From: Pleomorphomonas oryzae DSM 16300
Lineage (GTDB): Bacteria; Pseudomonadota; Alphaproteobacteria; Rhizobiales; Pleomorphomonadaceae
Assembly (NCBI RefSeq): GCF_000422965.1
Contig: NZ_AUHB01000003.1
Location: forward strand, 248,001-312,000
Length of the DNA stretch: 64,000 bases
Direction of reading: 5' to 3'
Under the pieces are notes generated by a model that worked only from the letters and a program-made list of their open reading frames with translations, had not been told where the DNA came from and made no database searches. This document shows, piece after piece, positions 6,577 to 15,809 of the stretch. Made by a program: the position numbers and the translations under genes. The first letter of the stretch is position 1, and every line of letters begins with the position of its first letter.

Positions 6577-8568
6577 TCAGAGCCTCACCAGTTCGAAGCC
6601 ATCGACGATAGTTTGCGTATGTCCGAGACCGAGCTGCCCAAGATCGTTGTAGCCGGTTGCATAGAGCTGCCCTGTCTGGCTTTTCGCCAGCACGCCGTAG
6701 ACGGCGGTTGCCGCCGCCGACGGACTGATCTCGAAGTCGGCCACCGTTTCCGTCGCCGGCAGTGGCATTCGCGTGAATGTCGATTGAGTGGCCGGCACCG
6801 ATGAAAGGGCAGACCCCAAAGCGCCATAGGTTCCGCAGCCGGCAGCCCAAAGAACGCCATCGGTATCCAGCGCAAAAATGCCCTCGGCACTTTCCACTCC
6901 ACCGCCGAGAACCTTGCTGATCTTTCCCTGGCCGGCAAAGCTCGGCTCATGGAATGTCAGTTGGTCCGTGGTGTTACCGACGCCCTGCTGACCGAAATCA
7001 TTATCGCCGCATAGCTTCAGCTTGGAATCGGCGGTGATGATGGCCGTGGTCGCGAAGACGCCGCCATTGAGGGCATGGATGCTCGCCGCGTTGGTAAAGC
7101 CGAGAACCGGCTGCACCCAGGCCAAGCTGCTAGTCGTGCTGCCGGTGCCGAACTGGCCATTGGCCCCATAGCCGATGGCGCGCATGGTCTTGTCGGACGA
7201 AATCAGCGCAACCGCATATTGGTACCAGGCACTCGAATAGATACTCATCCCCAGATCGAAGTCCATCACACCAGTCAGCGTGAGGATCGGGGATGCCTTT
7301 GCCGTGGTGGTACCATCGGCCGCGATGCCGCTGTCGTTACATCCCCACATGTAAAGGTCGCCGGACGCCGTCAGCGCCATGGCAGCGCCGACTGATGCGC
7401 CACATGCCCGGACCTTGGTGATTGTCGTCAGGCTGCCGACCCGCACCGGCGTCGATCGCGGCGTCGAGTTGATCGTCGAGCCATTGCCCAGCTGGCCGCC
7501 ATCGTTGCGGCCGACGGCCCACACGCCCCGGTCAATGCCGCTCGCCGACCCCATGAAATAGACGGTCTCGGCTGCATCGGTTGCATAACCGATGCGCTGG
7601 GGAATGATATCGGCCACGGTGATGCCGTTGGAGACAAACCAGCTCATCCGCACCAGCGATGGCCGGTTCGTCGTATCGCCTTGCCCCAATTGCCCTGAGG
7701 CATTGCCGCCGCAGCAGTAGACGACGCCAAGACTATCGAGAAGATAGATCGAATTGGCCGTTCGAACCGCCTTGACGAATGGCAATGACGGCGCCACCTC
7801 GCCGGGGGTAAGGCGCAAGGGCATGAAGATCGGCCTTGCCGCCACGTTGTTGCCGTTGATCGGCGTGACGCCGGCCGCATAGGCCCAGCCGTCCGAGGCA
7901 ATGATCACCGCGCCGGCCTTGCCGCCACCGTTGATGTATCCGGAGCCGAGCTTCAGAACTGTCCGCTGGCTTTGTGTCGTCACCGGCAAATTGATGAGGC
8001 GCCGCCCATCGAGGGCCGGCAGATAGCCATCGCTGGCCACCACCACGCCGGCGCCGGCAGCGGTTCCCGTCTTGCGGCCGATGACGACGATGGTGTATCC
8101 GCTGCCGCTGGCATTGACGACCAGTGTCGCCCGCATGCCCGGCAGCAACGTGAAGCTGCCAGCCGTCGAACCGTCCTCAAGACCGGCGATCGTCTGTTGC
8201 GTGCTGCTGACCGTGGCGCCCTGCAGCGTCGCCGCGGTGCTGCCGAGGTTGATCAGTGTGGTCACCAGCAGCGCATCGGCCAAGGTCGTCGGCGGCAGCG
8301 TCACTGTCGGCGCCGACGCGGCATTGATCTTGATCAGCGCGCCGATATCGCCATTCGCCAGGGCGACGGTCGCCGTCACGGCGATTTCCGCATCGTAACG
8401 CATCGGCGGGTTGGCGATGTCGTCGAGCAGATCCTGATGCTGGCCGACAATACCCTCTATCTCGGTGCCCCAGGTCCGCACCTCATCCATGGAAGCGCCA
8501 CGCGGCGCGCCGCCTGAGGTCGTCGGGGCAAATACGTTGGGAGCCGTCTTTGTCAGCGTCAGCGTCAT
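6577..8568 (-). CDS. Tail fibre with RCC1-type beta-propeller repeats
   Basis: 663 residues. The N-terminal part (about 1-200) includes ANGDIGALIKIN and looks like a fibre shaft. From about residue 225 there are RCC1-like repeats with the hallmark GxNxxGQLGxG: GGNASGQLGQGDTT, GRNDGGQLGNGST, GYGANGQFGTGSTT, GDNDFGQQGVGNTT and GYNDLGQLGLGHT at the C-terminus. RCC1 repeats form a seven-bladed propeller. The start at 8568 follows TTGAGGATC. Placed straight after the tail tip gene, it is the likely receptor-binding fibre. Confidence 0.85.
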   Translation of the reverse strand: MTLTLTKTAPNVFAPTTSGGAPRGASMDEVRTWGTEIEGIVGQHQDLLDDIANPPMRYDAEIAVTATVALANGDIGALIKINAASAPTVTLPPTTLADALLVTTLINLGSTAATLQGATVSSTQQTIAGLEDGSTAGSFTLLPGMRATLVVNASGSGYTIVVIGRKTGTAAGAGVVVASDGYLPALDGRRLINLPVTTQSQRTVLKLGSGYINGGGKAGAVIIASDGWAYAAGVTPINGNNVAARPIFMPLRLTPGEVAPSLPFVKAVRTANSIYLLDSLGVVYCCGGNASGQLGQGDTTNRPSLVRMSWFVSNGITVADIIPQRIGYATDAAETVYFMGSASGIDRGVWAVGRNDGGQLGNGSTINSTPRSTPVRVGSLTTITKVRACGASVGAAMALTASGDLYMWGCNDSGIAADGTTTAKASPILTLTGVMDFDLGMSIYSSAWYQYAVALISSDKTMRAIGYGANGQFGTGSTTSSLAWVQPVLGFTNAASIHALNGGVFATTAIITADSKLKLCGDNDFGQQGVGNTTDQLTFHEPSFAGQGKISKVLGGGVESAEGIFALDTDGVLWAAGCGTYGALGSALSSVPATQSTFTRMPLPATETVADFEISPSAAATAVYGVLAKSQTGQLYATGYNDLGQLGLGHTQTIVDGFELVRL

Positions 8569-8576
8569 TTTGATCC

Positions 8577-10730
8577 TCAAGCGGTCAGAGAGGCCCATTC
8601 GGACTGCGGCCCGTCGCGGCTCGCCAGCGTGGCGGCATTGACCACGGTGCCCGCTGGCACGGTGAGATCGATCACGCCGCCCGGCAAAACCGCCGTGGTG
8701 GAGTTGGTCGAGATGCCGGACTGCAGCTGCCAGATCACCAGCCCCACGCAAGCGATGTCATAGGGCGCCCGCACCCTCACTGTGCGCGTCGCGCCGCTGC
8801 CGGACGACGACAGAACCGGCAGCGCCGGAATGAGCGGAACGGCGGCATCGAAACTGCCGGCAGCCGACCAGTTGGAGCTGTCGTCCCCATCATAGACGCG
8901 CACCTTGGCAAACGCCTTGTCAGCGCCGGCATAGGCGCCGGCCTGGCGCGCCCAGGTCAGCCGCACCGTAACGCCGTCATCGGCGTCCAGCGTCGTCGCC
9001 TTGGCCATCAGCCGCCACTTGGTGCGCGTGCGGTCGAAGAGGGCGCGGGCTACCAGTTCCGGCGTGTAACTTGCCACCGCATAGGTTGCGCGCACTTCCC
9101 TCGTGCCGTCGATCAGCGTCACGAGGGCAACCGCGCTCGGCGCCGACGGTGTGGTCAACGCCGCGTCGATGGCGATTTCCGGGATGAGATCGGGCGCCAG
9201 TGCCTCATCCGTCGCCGGGTTCCATGCGGTCAAGGCAGGCACTTCGGTGTAGGAGATATCGACCGCGCCCGAGTCGTCATCGACCTTCGGCGCATCGATC
9301 TCCGATACAACGATATCTCCATCCGGTGAGGGGTGGCTGACCACCCGGGCGCCCCACACCGCCAGTCCCGCGAAGTTCGTGCGAATGGTTCCGGAGTTGG
9401 CCCTGGCCAAGGCGAATTTCCGCCGCGCGATGCGCTGCGCCTGGGCAGCGGACGGGCAGAACTTCAGCTCCACCGTCATTTCCTGCACGCCGGCTGCGGC
9501 GATCTCGTCGTCGATCCGCGCCCAGGCAATGCCGGTCATGTCGATTTCGGTGACCTCGAAATTTCGTTCTTCCGAGTAATATTTGACGACGCAGATGTTG
9601 GGGCGTTCGACGGACTGCGGCCCAGCCGTGTCCGACACCGACAGCACATGGACGACGTCGATCGACGCTTCTGCCTCGCGTACATCATCGATCAGCCGGA
9701 AAGCGATCTTTTCGCCGATCATGATCTGCTCGGCGCCAATGGAATCGAGCAGGCTTTGCAGTGTTTCCGAGCGCTTGGTTTCCTCGCTCCAAACGCCCCA
9801 GGCCCGGGCTCGCGGTTCAAATCCGGTCCGCGTGGCGACCATGACGTCGGCCCGATCGGCCTCGGATTTCATGAAATCGACGTCGTAATCGTCGAGCGTC
9901 ATCCGGCTGTCGAGGGCCATATGCAGGTGGTAGGCCACCAGAATGCCGTTGTCGGTCCATGCCGTCGTGCCGGTGCGAGGATCGTAAATTGCCTCACCAC
10001 GCACCACCTTTTCGAGATCTGGCGCGCCTCCGGAATAGAGCGACAGGTATTTGGACGAACTGAGGCCTGGGCTCTTGTAGCGGATCAGCGTCTGGGCAAT
10101 GCCCCGCATCCGATGATCGGCGGTCCATAGTTCTGGAAAGGCCGACATCAGCGCCGGCCAGGCGACCTTGTTGGGGTTTCCGTTGTCCTCGGAAATAAGC
10201 GCATAGCTACCGCCGTCATAGCTCCAGGGCACCGAGGCCACGAATCCGTCGTCGTCAACCACCACCTCGCGTCCACCCAGGAAATACTGTTCGACGGCCG
10301 TGACGGAAACGAGGTGGCCAATCAGCCGATAGCGATCGTCCCCCACCGTATTGCCGAACACCTTGGCGCCCCCGATGCGCACCCGCCCGACGGCGCGCAG
10401 CGCCGCCGACTCTTCACCGGAAAATGTTGCTTTGGCCGATCCCGGATCGATCGAAGAGGACGACGATGACGAGCCGCTTCCATCCTGCCCAGAGGTTGCG
10501 AAGGCCGATAGCGCCAGCGACCCCGCCAGCAGAATGGCGCTGCCGATCGCCTGCGCCACGGTCAGGCTTCCGGCGATCACCGCCGTGCCGGCAATGGTGC
10601 CGGCGCCGAACAGGGCGTTGATGCCGGCGACGAACAGCGTACCGATGGTGCCGGGGTCGGCTGCGGCCGGTGATACCCCGACGACCAGCAGTCCAAGCGC
10701 CAGCACAAAGGCATGCACCAGCCGCGTCAT
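8577..10730 (-). CDS. Phage tail tip / central fibre protein (J-like)
   Basis: 717 residues. It begins with a hydrophobic, signal-like segment (about 1-25) and a second apolar stretch (about 28-80), then a Ser-rich linker. The central region is typical of siphovirus tail tip proteins (lambda J, GTA gp15 position). The C-terminal part reads as fibronectin-like domains. It overlaps the NlpC/P60-like gene by 4 nt, the order seen in GTA-type tails. It should form the tail tip that contacts the cell and helps DNA pass. Confidence 0.8.
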   Translation of the reverse strand: MTRLVHAFVLALGLLVVGVSPAAADPGTIGTLFVAGINALFGAGTIAGTAVIAGSLTVAQAIGSAILLAGSLALSAFATSGQDGSGSSSSSSSIDPGSAKATFSGEESAALRAVGRVRIGGAKVFGNTVGDDRYRLIGHLVSVTAVEQYFLGGREVVVDDDGFVASVPWSYDGGSYALISEDNGNPNKVAWPALMSAFPELWTADHRMRGIAQTLIRYKSPGLSSSKYLSLYSGGAPDLEKVVRGEAIYDPRTGTTAWTDNGILVAYHLHMALDSRMTLDDYDVDFMKSEADRADVMVATRTGFEPRARAWGVWSEETKRSETLQSLLDSIGAEQIMIGEKIAFRLIDDVREAEASIDVVHVLSVSDTAGPQSVERPNICVVKYYSEERNFEVTEIDMTGIAWARIDDEIAAAGVQEMTVELKFCPSAAQAQRIARRKFALARANSGTIRTNFAGLAVWGARVVSHPSPDGDIVVSEIDAPKVDDDSGAVDISYTEVPALTAWNPATDEALAPDLIPEIAIDAALTTPSAPSAVALVTLIDGTREVRATYAVASYTPELVARALFDRTRTKWRLMAKATTLDADDGVTVRLTWARQAGAYAGADKAFAKVRVYDGDDSSNWSAAGSFDAAVPLIPALPVLSSSGSGATRTVRVRAPYDIACVGLVIWQLQSGISTNSTTAVLPGGVIDLTVPAGTVVNAATLASRDGPQSEWASLTA

Positions 10731-11134
10731 GCGCCAAGCTCCGGAATACGCCAGGCCCGAATGAACGACCGATAGGGAAACAGCGTCACGCCCTTCTCTT
10801 CCCGCCAGTAGGCCACGCCATTGGCCAGAAAGATCACGCCCACCTCGCCGAAACGTGCCGTCTTGATGGTTCCGACGTCGCCGATCTCCGGCAGCCCGGT
10901 TTCCATCAGCCCGACGTCTGCGGCCAGTCTATCCCAGATGGCCGTCAGCGACCCCGCTGCGGCGATCAAAGCGCCCGCCTCGCCTCGGCTGGCATAGACC
11001 GGCAGCGGCACCGCAACGCCGGTCTCCTGCGCCACCCATGCCGCCACCATGGCCGAGCAATCGTCGGTACCCCATGTCACAGGCTTGCCGACGAACTGGC
11101 CAACATAGTCACGCAATCGCTCGATCCGCGTCAT
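10727..11134 (-). CDS. NlpC/P60-like tail peptidase
   Basis: 135 residues. The motif TWGTDDCSAMVAAWV (about 21-35) holds the candidate catalytic Cys, as in phage cell-wall peptidases of the NlpC/P60 type (GTA gp14 position; DUF6950-like). The His of the dyad would be expected near GEVGVIFLANGVAYW, where I see no clear His, so activity is uncertain. Start at 11134 overlaps the upstream stop by 4 nt. Likely loosens peptidoglycan during DNA entry. Confidence 0.72.
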   Translation of the reverse strand: MTRIERLRDYVGQFVGKPVTWGTDDCSAMVAAWVAQETGVAVPLPVYASRGEAGALIAAAGSLTAIWDRLAADVGLMETGLPEIGDVGTIKTARFGEVGVIFLANGVAYWREEKGVTLFPYRSFIRAWRIPELGA

Positions 11135-11706
11135 TGCCAATTCTCCACCACGTCGACGCCGATGAAATCAAGACCCTTGTCGCCGGGATAGCGCCGCCGC
11201 TGGTCGGCCTGGTTCCAGCGTCCGCCGGGCGCATAGTTGAGCGACGAGAACACGTTTTCCACGGTGATCTCGACGGTGCGAATGCCGATACCCTCCCAGC
11301 GTCTGGCCGGCGCCGTCATCCGCCCGCGCGGGAAAAGCAGCCTCGGCGAGCCGATCACTTGTTGCGTCTCGCCGTCGAACGTCGCGAAATAGACCTTGGC
11401 CGACCGTCCCTCGACGGCGACCTTACGCAGCGACTTGAGAAAGTCAGCCGTGACGCCGCCCAGCTGAAAGGTGATGGCCGCCGCCGCGCCGAACCGCGGT
11501 TCTTGCACCTGTCCGACGCTCACCATCCGCCCGGGAATCGTCGGATCGGAGACGCCGCTCCATTCCCGCCCGCCAACCGTCACCACCCCGGCGCCGGAAT
11601 GCAGCCGCAACAGGCCCGACGGCAGATCGAACTCCACCAGCCACGCTCGCGCCACGTGTGGCGCTGCCAGCGCTACTGCCTCAGTCGGCGAAAAACTGAG
11701 CGACAT
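11131..11706 (-). CDS. Tail/baseplate hub protein
   Basis: 191 residues. It corresponds by position to the baseplate proteins between the distal tail protein and the NlpC/P60 peptidase in GTA-type tails. No catalytic motif or membrane segment seen; the sequence is mixed beta. The ATG at 11706 overlaps the upstream gene by 26 nt. Family assignment is by synteny, not by a recognised motif. Confidence 0.65.
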   Translation of the reverse strand: MSLSFSPTEAVALAAPHVARAWLVEFDLPSGLLRLHSGAGVVTVGGREWSGVSDPTIPGRMVSVGQVQEPRFGAAAAITFQLGGVTADFLKSLRKVAVEGRSAKVYFATFDGETQQVIGSPRLLFPRGRMTAPARRWEGIGIRTVEITVENVFSSLNYAPGGRWNQADQRRRYPGDKGLDFIGVDVVENWQ

Positions 11707-12418
11707 GCCGGTGTTCCACTTCAACGAGGGTGATCGCCAGGTTTTCCATGACGGTGACGCCGCGCGGCAGGTTGGCGCCGCTTTCGCCCTCAAGGCGCAT
11801 CGCCATCACCGGCGTCAACGTCGCGTAATCGGCCGTCGTGATGGCGCGGCGCAGCGGCGGCCAGACGCGGAAACGTCCACCGCTTAGCACCTCGGTAACC
11901 ACGTGCACGGCAAAGACGCCAACAAAGCCGAACAGATCCCCCGCATCGAGTTTCGGGCCGAAACTTCCTGTGCCCAGCGTCACAATGCTATCGCCGCGCG
12001 CTGCCGCCGCCGCGACGGTTTCCCATGGCTTGCCCGGGCGCCAGTTCTGGCCACCGAACGGATCTCCGGCCAGGCGCCAGGGCTGCCCGTTGCTCCATGG
12101 TTCGCCGATCAGCTCGCGCTGGACGTCCATTTTGATGCCGAGATCGTCCCAGGAAAGCCCGTCCGGGTCTTTGAAATCGACGCGGACCGCGTTGGCGCCG
12201 CCGTGCAGCGCCGTCACCATGCCGCGATAGCGCCTAGCCAGCTGGCCACGCAGCGCCGGCAGGGAAAACTGCCAGCGCCATAGCCCGAAGGGCGACGAAA
12301 ACGTCTGGACGAACGAAGCGACGCTTTCCGACGAGCCGGAACCGACGGCCCTCGGCCCGGAAAGCGGCTCGCGCGACGTCCAGTCAAGGCCGATCGGCCA
12401 GGAAATCAACCGCGCCAT
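11681..12418 (-). CDS. Distal tail protein candidate
   Basis: 245 residues starting at an ATG that shares a base with the tape measure stop (TGATG). Trp-rich N-terminal half (WPIGLDW, FGLWRWQF, WSNGQPW), then a beta-rich region with GDSIVTLGTGSFGP. In siphoviruses and GTAs the gene after the tape measure is the distal tail protein; the call rests on that order. Confidence 0.65.
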   Translation of the reverse strand: MARLISWPIGLDWTSREPLSGPRAVGSGSSESVASFVQTFSSPFGLWRWQFSLPALRGQLARRYRGMVTALHGGANAVRVDFKDPDGLSWDDLGIKMDVQRELIGEPWSNGQPWRLAGDPFGGQNWRPGKPWETVAAAAARGDSIVTLGTGSFGPKLDAGDLFGFVGVFAVHVVTEVLSGGRFRVWPPLRRAITTADYATLTPVMAMRLEGESGANLPRGVTVMENLAITLVEVEHRHVAQFFAD

Positions 12419-14424
12419 CACACCACCGTCCGGCGCATGCTGGCGACCTTCTGCACGCCCAGCACGTTCTTGGCAAAAGCCTTGCGGTCGGCCTGCATGG
12501 CACGCTCCAGCCGCGCCACCGCGCTGGCGTCAGCGCCGCGCGCGTCGATCGTCGGCGCATAGGTGATGCTCGGCCCGCCAAAACCGGCATCCCCGGGCCG
12601 CCGGATCTTGCCGGATGTATCGGGCACGAAGATCTCGTTGCGACGTTCGTTGATCTGGTAGGGATGGCTGGCATAGACGCTGCCGCCACCGTCGCGGTGT
12701 CCGATACCGCCTGGTGTCGACGATGATCCACCCAACAAGCCGCCAAACAGACCATTGAACAAGGTGCCGAACAAGCCGCCGTTCTTCTGGCCGCCCATGT
12801 TGAACAGGCCGTCCAAAGCTGAATCCATCGCTTTGTCGATCAGGCGATCGAGCGCGTTGGTAAGCGCCTCTGTCTCCGATTTTCCAGCCCGCAGATCGGA
12901 AATGAAGCCGCCGAGCAGATCCTTGCCTGTGTCGTTCATCTCATTGAACAGGTCGGTCATCCGCTGGCTGCTGTCGTAGAGGTCGTCCGACCGTTGCCGT
13001 GCCTCGTCATACTTCAGCGACAGCGCATCGATCGCCCCTTGCATCTCCGGCGTGATCTGCGACCCCTTCTTGAACGCGGCCGACAGCAGATCCGTGGCCA
13101 CCTGGGCACGGTCGGCGTTGCCGTTGTAGCGAATTAGCATGTCACCATAGGCCTGCATGGCCTGCGTGCTTTGCTCGAGGTGTTTCACCTCATCGGCATA
13201 GGGGTCACGCGCCGTCGAACGGCTGCCGGATCGGCTCGCCGCTTTGGCTGCCTTCACCTCGGCATCGTGCGCCGTCGTTCCTTTGTTCGCCTGTTGTTGG
13301 ACGGCCGCATTCCGATAGTTCTCGAAAGCATCATAGGCCTTTCGATCGGCGGCGGCCTTCTGATCGGCCGCCAGCTTGGCAAGGCTCGCGGCATTATCCG
13401 CCGAGGCGGACGCGCGCACGTTGGACCAGTCGCCAATTTCAGGCAGATCGCCCTTGGTCGCCGTCAAGGCAGCGGCCAGCGCCTTGGCTGCCTTGGCTCG
13501 CGCGTCGAGCTGCGCACCGGCCGCCGCGCCTACCTTGCCGCCAGCCGTAGAGGAACCGCTACCCAAGCCCAACGATATCCCGCCCGACGGGAACATGTTG
13601 AGAAATGCCTGTAGGGCGGCGGCTGCCTCGACAATGGCAACCTTCAGCTTGGTTGATACCGTTGCCGTGACGATTTCAAATTGCCGGTTGAGATCCGCGC
13701 CGCGTTGGACCAATTCGGAATCGATCACTATACCGAGGTCATCGGCCCGGCGCATCATTTCCTTGATGGCGTCCGGTCCACCTTCCAGCAAACGCACCAA
13801 TTCCGCGCCGTTTTCCTTGGCCAATGCGAACATGGCGGCGAACCGCTCTTCCTGCGTTGGCATGGCGCTGATAGCGGCTGATAGTTCCATCACGATCTGC
13901 GTCATGGATTTGACGCTGCCACTGGCCGTCAGCACATTGATGCCCAGCCGGCTGAAGGCCTGGTTGGCCGGCCCATCCACATCCCTCGCCGCATCGCCGA
14001 TCTTACGCGTCAGCGAGGTAAAGGCACCTTCCAACTGCTCGTTGGTGACGTCCGTCTCGGCCGCCGCGAACTGCCAGCGTTGCAGCTCTTCAACCGGCAG
14101 CTTCAGCTTTTCCGCTTCAGTCTGCAGGTCGTCGAGCGATCCGGTGACCTGGCTGACCAGCTGCGGCAGGGCGGCAATCGATCCGATCGCCAATCCACCA
14201 GCCAGCCCACCCACCAAACCGGCTGCAATGGCTTTGCCGGTCGTCATTGCCTGCGACGAGATCTTCGCCGAAAAGGCGTCGAAGCTGCGGCCTGTGCCGT
14301 CCAGCGATGTCTTGACACCCTTCAGCGCCTTGTCGGTCTTCTGTTCAAGCCGCACCATGGCCCGTTCATAGGACTTGGTGTTTGCTTCGATCAGAACGGC
14401 AAGGCGCTGGAAATCGTCAGCCAT
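12418..14424 (-). CDS. Tape measure protein
   Basis: 668 residues, short for this class, like the GTA gp11 protein. The N-terminus (about 1-45) is helical with ANTKSYERAMVRLEQKTDKA. A Gly/Ala-rich hydrophobic segment follows at about 66-85 (AAGLVGGLAGGLAIGSIAAL), then long helical regions. At about 1.5 angstrom per residue the tail would be near 100 nm (inference). Its ATG overlaps the stop of the frameshifted chaperone by 8 nt. Confidence 0.87.
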   Translation of the reverse strand: MADDFQRLAVLIEANTKSYERAMVRLEQKTDKALKGVKTSLDGTGRSFDAFSAKISSQAMTTGKAIAAGLVGGLAGGLAIGSIAALPQLVSQVTGSLDDLQTEAEKLKLPVEELQRWQFAAAETDVTNEQLEGAFTSLTRKIGDAARDVDGPANQAFSRLGINVLTASGSVKSMTQIVMELSAAISAMPTQEERFAAMFALAKENGAELVRLLEGGPDAIKEMMRRADDLGIVIDSELVQRGADLNRQFEIVTATVSTKLKVAIVEAAAALQAFLNMFPSGGISLGLGSGSSTAGGKVGAAAGAQLDARAKAAKALAAALTATKGDLPEIGDWSNVRASASADNAASLAKLAADQKAAADRKAYDAFENYRNAAVQQQANKGTTAHDAEVKAAKAASRSGSRSTARDPYADEVKHLEQSTQAMQAYGDMLIRYNGNADRAQVATDLLSAAFKKGSQITPEMQGAIDALSLKYDEARQRSDDLYDSSQRMTDLFNEMNDTGKDLLGGFISDLRAGKSETEALTNALDRLIDKAMDSALDGLFNMGGQKNGGLFGTLFNGLFGGLLGGSSSTPGGIGHRDGGGSVYASHPYQINERRNEIFVPDTSGKIRRPGDAGFGGPSITYAPTIDARGADASAVARLERAMQADRKAFAKNVLGVQKVASMRRTVV

Positions 14425-14955
14425 CGGGATAGCGCTCCATCAGCTGGGCCAGTTCGTCGCCCAGCAGCGGTTCGGTGTCGTTGGGGTCGGAGTTTTCTTC
14501 ATTCCAGCGGTCGACGGCGGCAAAAAACTCACGCACCGTCATCGACCAGAACACGGCGGGCGAATGGCCAAGGCTGGTGACCGTGAAACCCAGCCATTCC
14601 CGCAGGGGCAGCCCCGTCAGCCGCTTTCCCCTGCGGCCTCCGCGTTTCCCTGGTTCTTGGGAACCTCAAAGGCGATGAGTAGCGCCGCCACGACAGCCGC
14701 GGAGGCGTCGAACAGCTCGACCGGCTTCATCGCCGCCGCGGCTTTCCGGGCAACCTCTTTGTCAGTGCCGAAGATTTCGACGGCCTCTCGCACGGCGAAT
14801 GGCTCATTGTGCGACAGCCGGTTGTTGATATCGTCCAGCCCTCTGGCGCCGATGGCCGTCGACAGCCGCGCCAGGCCATCCATGGTGACGGCAAGCGTCA
14901 GCCGGCGCCCGCCGACTGACACTTCCACCTCGCCGCGTTCCGCGTTCACCGCCAC
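14417..14955 (-). CDS. Tail assembly chaperone G-T fusion made by -1 frameshift
   Basis: Predicted 179-residue product: residues 1-104 of the short chaperone, then a -1 shift at the slippery site GGGAAAC (14650-14644), then 75 residues ending at 14417. The second half carries REWLGFTV, HSPAVFWSMTVREFFAAVD and ends in YPDG, features of GTA-type tail assembly chaperones. The downstream frame has no ATG, GTG or TTG before its conserved part, so it can hardly be made alone. This parallels lambda G/GT: the fusion would bring tube subunits to the tape measure. Exact product unproven. Confidence 0.72.
14600..14650 (-). promoter_or_regulatory. Programmed -1 ribosomal frameshift signal
   Basis: Leftward strand: slippery heptamer G GGA AAC (14650-14644) in the correct phase with codons 103 and 104, a 7-nt spacer (14643-14637), a 9-bp stem CCGCAGGGG/CCCCTGCGG (14636-14628 with 14608-14600) and a 19-nt loop holding the zero-frame TGA. 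Heptamer, spacer and stem all fit the consensus -1 frameshift element. Confidence 0.82.
14617..14955 (-). CDS. Tail assembly chaperone, unshifted form (GTA gp10-like)
   Basis: 112 residues. The N-terminal half (RGEVEVSVGGRRLTLAVTMD, GLARLSTAIGARGLDDI) matches the GTA gp10 family that coats the tape measure. It starts at a GTG (14955) preceded by GGAG. It lies between the major tail protein and the tape measure. Ribosomes that do not slip at codon 104 stop at the TGA (14617-14619) after eight more codons. Confidence 0.82.
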   Translation of the reverse strand: MAVNAERGEVEVSVGGRRLTLAVTMDGLARLSTAIGARGLDDINNRLSHNEPFAVREAVEIFGTDKEVARKAAAAMKPVELFDASAAVVAALLIAFEVPKNQGNAEAAGESG

Positions 14956-14957
14956 GA

Positions 14958-15383
14958 TCAGGTCTCCGCCGTGAACGTGAGGGCAGCGGCGCTTTCGAGC
15001 GACATCGAGTAAGTTTCCTCACCGTTGTGCTCACCGGCGAACTCGCACTGCGTCACGGCAAACAGGCCCTCGAAGGTGCCGAGGCCCGGCACCACCAGCT
15101 GCCATTTCCGAAACGCGGTGCCGCTGACCACCTCAGCCACGACAGCCTTTGCAGCCGCGTCACTGGCAAATACGCCAGAGCCACTGACCGACATGGAGCG
15201 AATGCCCGCATCGGCCAGCAGTTCGCGCCACTGATTGAGGGAGTCGGAGTTGGTAACATCGACGGTTTCCCGATTGACGGTGATCGTCCGGCTTTTGATG
15301 CCGCCGACCGTGGTATAGCTCGGTGTCGATGTCGCCGAGGTATCCCGCTTCAGCAGGATTGCCCGTCCAAGCGATGCGGTCAT
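14958..15383 (-). CDS. Major tail protein (TP901-1 / GTA gp9 type)
   Basis: 141 residues. Typical family pattern: GRAILLKRD near the N-terminus, GGIKSRTITVNRETVDVTN near residues 27-45, and FEGLFAVTQCEFAGEHNGEETYSMSLESAG-like C-terminus. These subunits build the non-contractile tail tube. It lies between the tail completion gene and the chaperones; ribosome site AGGAGA before 15383. Confidence 0.87.
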   Translation of the reverse strand: MTASLGRAILLKRDTSATSTPSYTTVGGIKSRTITVNRETVDVTNSDSLNQWRELLADAGIRSMSVSGSGVFASDAAAKAVVAEVVSGTAFRKWQLVVPGLGTFEGLFAVTQCEFAGEHNGEETYSMSLESAAALTFTAET

Positions 15384-15395
15384 CTTTGTCTCCTG

Positions 15396-15809
15396 TCAGC
15401 TTCGATGGATGATTTTCAGCGTGGTGATGAGGTGGCGTGTCAGGCCGTCCGCTTCCCGCAGCGGACCTCGCGTGGAGTCGATGAAGCAGAGCGCCGAAGA
15501 CCGCCCGGTGACGGTCAAGGCCTGGCCGTCGAACAGGTCGTGCAGCCGGCTGGAGATGTCGAGCAGCTCCTTGCCCCCGCGATAGCGCGAGAAGCTATGG
15601 ATATCGATATAGCTAACGGTACCATCGTCGCCGTTGGCGCCATTTTTGGTTCCGGTGTCCGGCATGGCCTGCGCGCCATCGATCCGATTGTAGGGGAAGA
15701 CCGCATCATCCGGCACGTGGTCGAAGCATCGGCCACCGGCCACGGCCGGCGACGCCCCGGTGATCCGCGCGTAGACGGACTGTTGCAGCGGCCAGGAATA
15801 ATCAGCCAT
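15396..15809 (-). CDS. Tail completion protein (DUF3168 type)
   Basis: 137 residues. PLQQSVYARITG at the N-terminus and YIDIHSFSRYRGGKELLDISSRLHDLF in the middle are characteristic of the DUF3168 / tail terminator family that caps the head-proximal end of the tail tube. Start at 15809 overlaps the upstream gene by 8 nt. The gene order (gp10-like, this, major tail) is as expected. Confidence 0.8.
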   Translation of the reverse strand: MADYSWPLQQSVYARITGASPAVAGGRCFDHVPDDAVFPYNRIDGAQAMPDTGTKNGANGDDGTVSYIDIHSFSRYRGGKELLDISSRLHDLFDGQALTVTGRSSALCFIDSTRGPLREADGLTRHLITTLKIIHRS

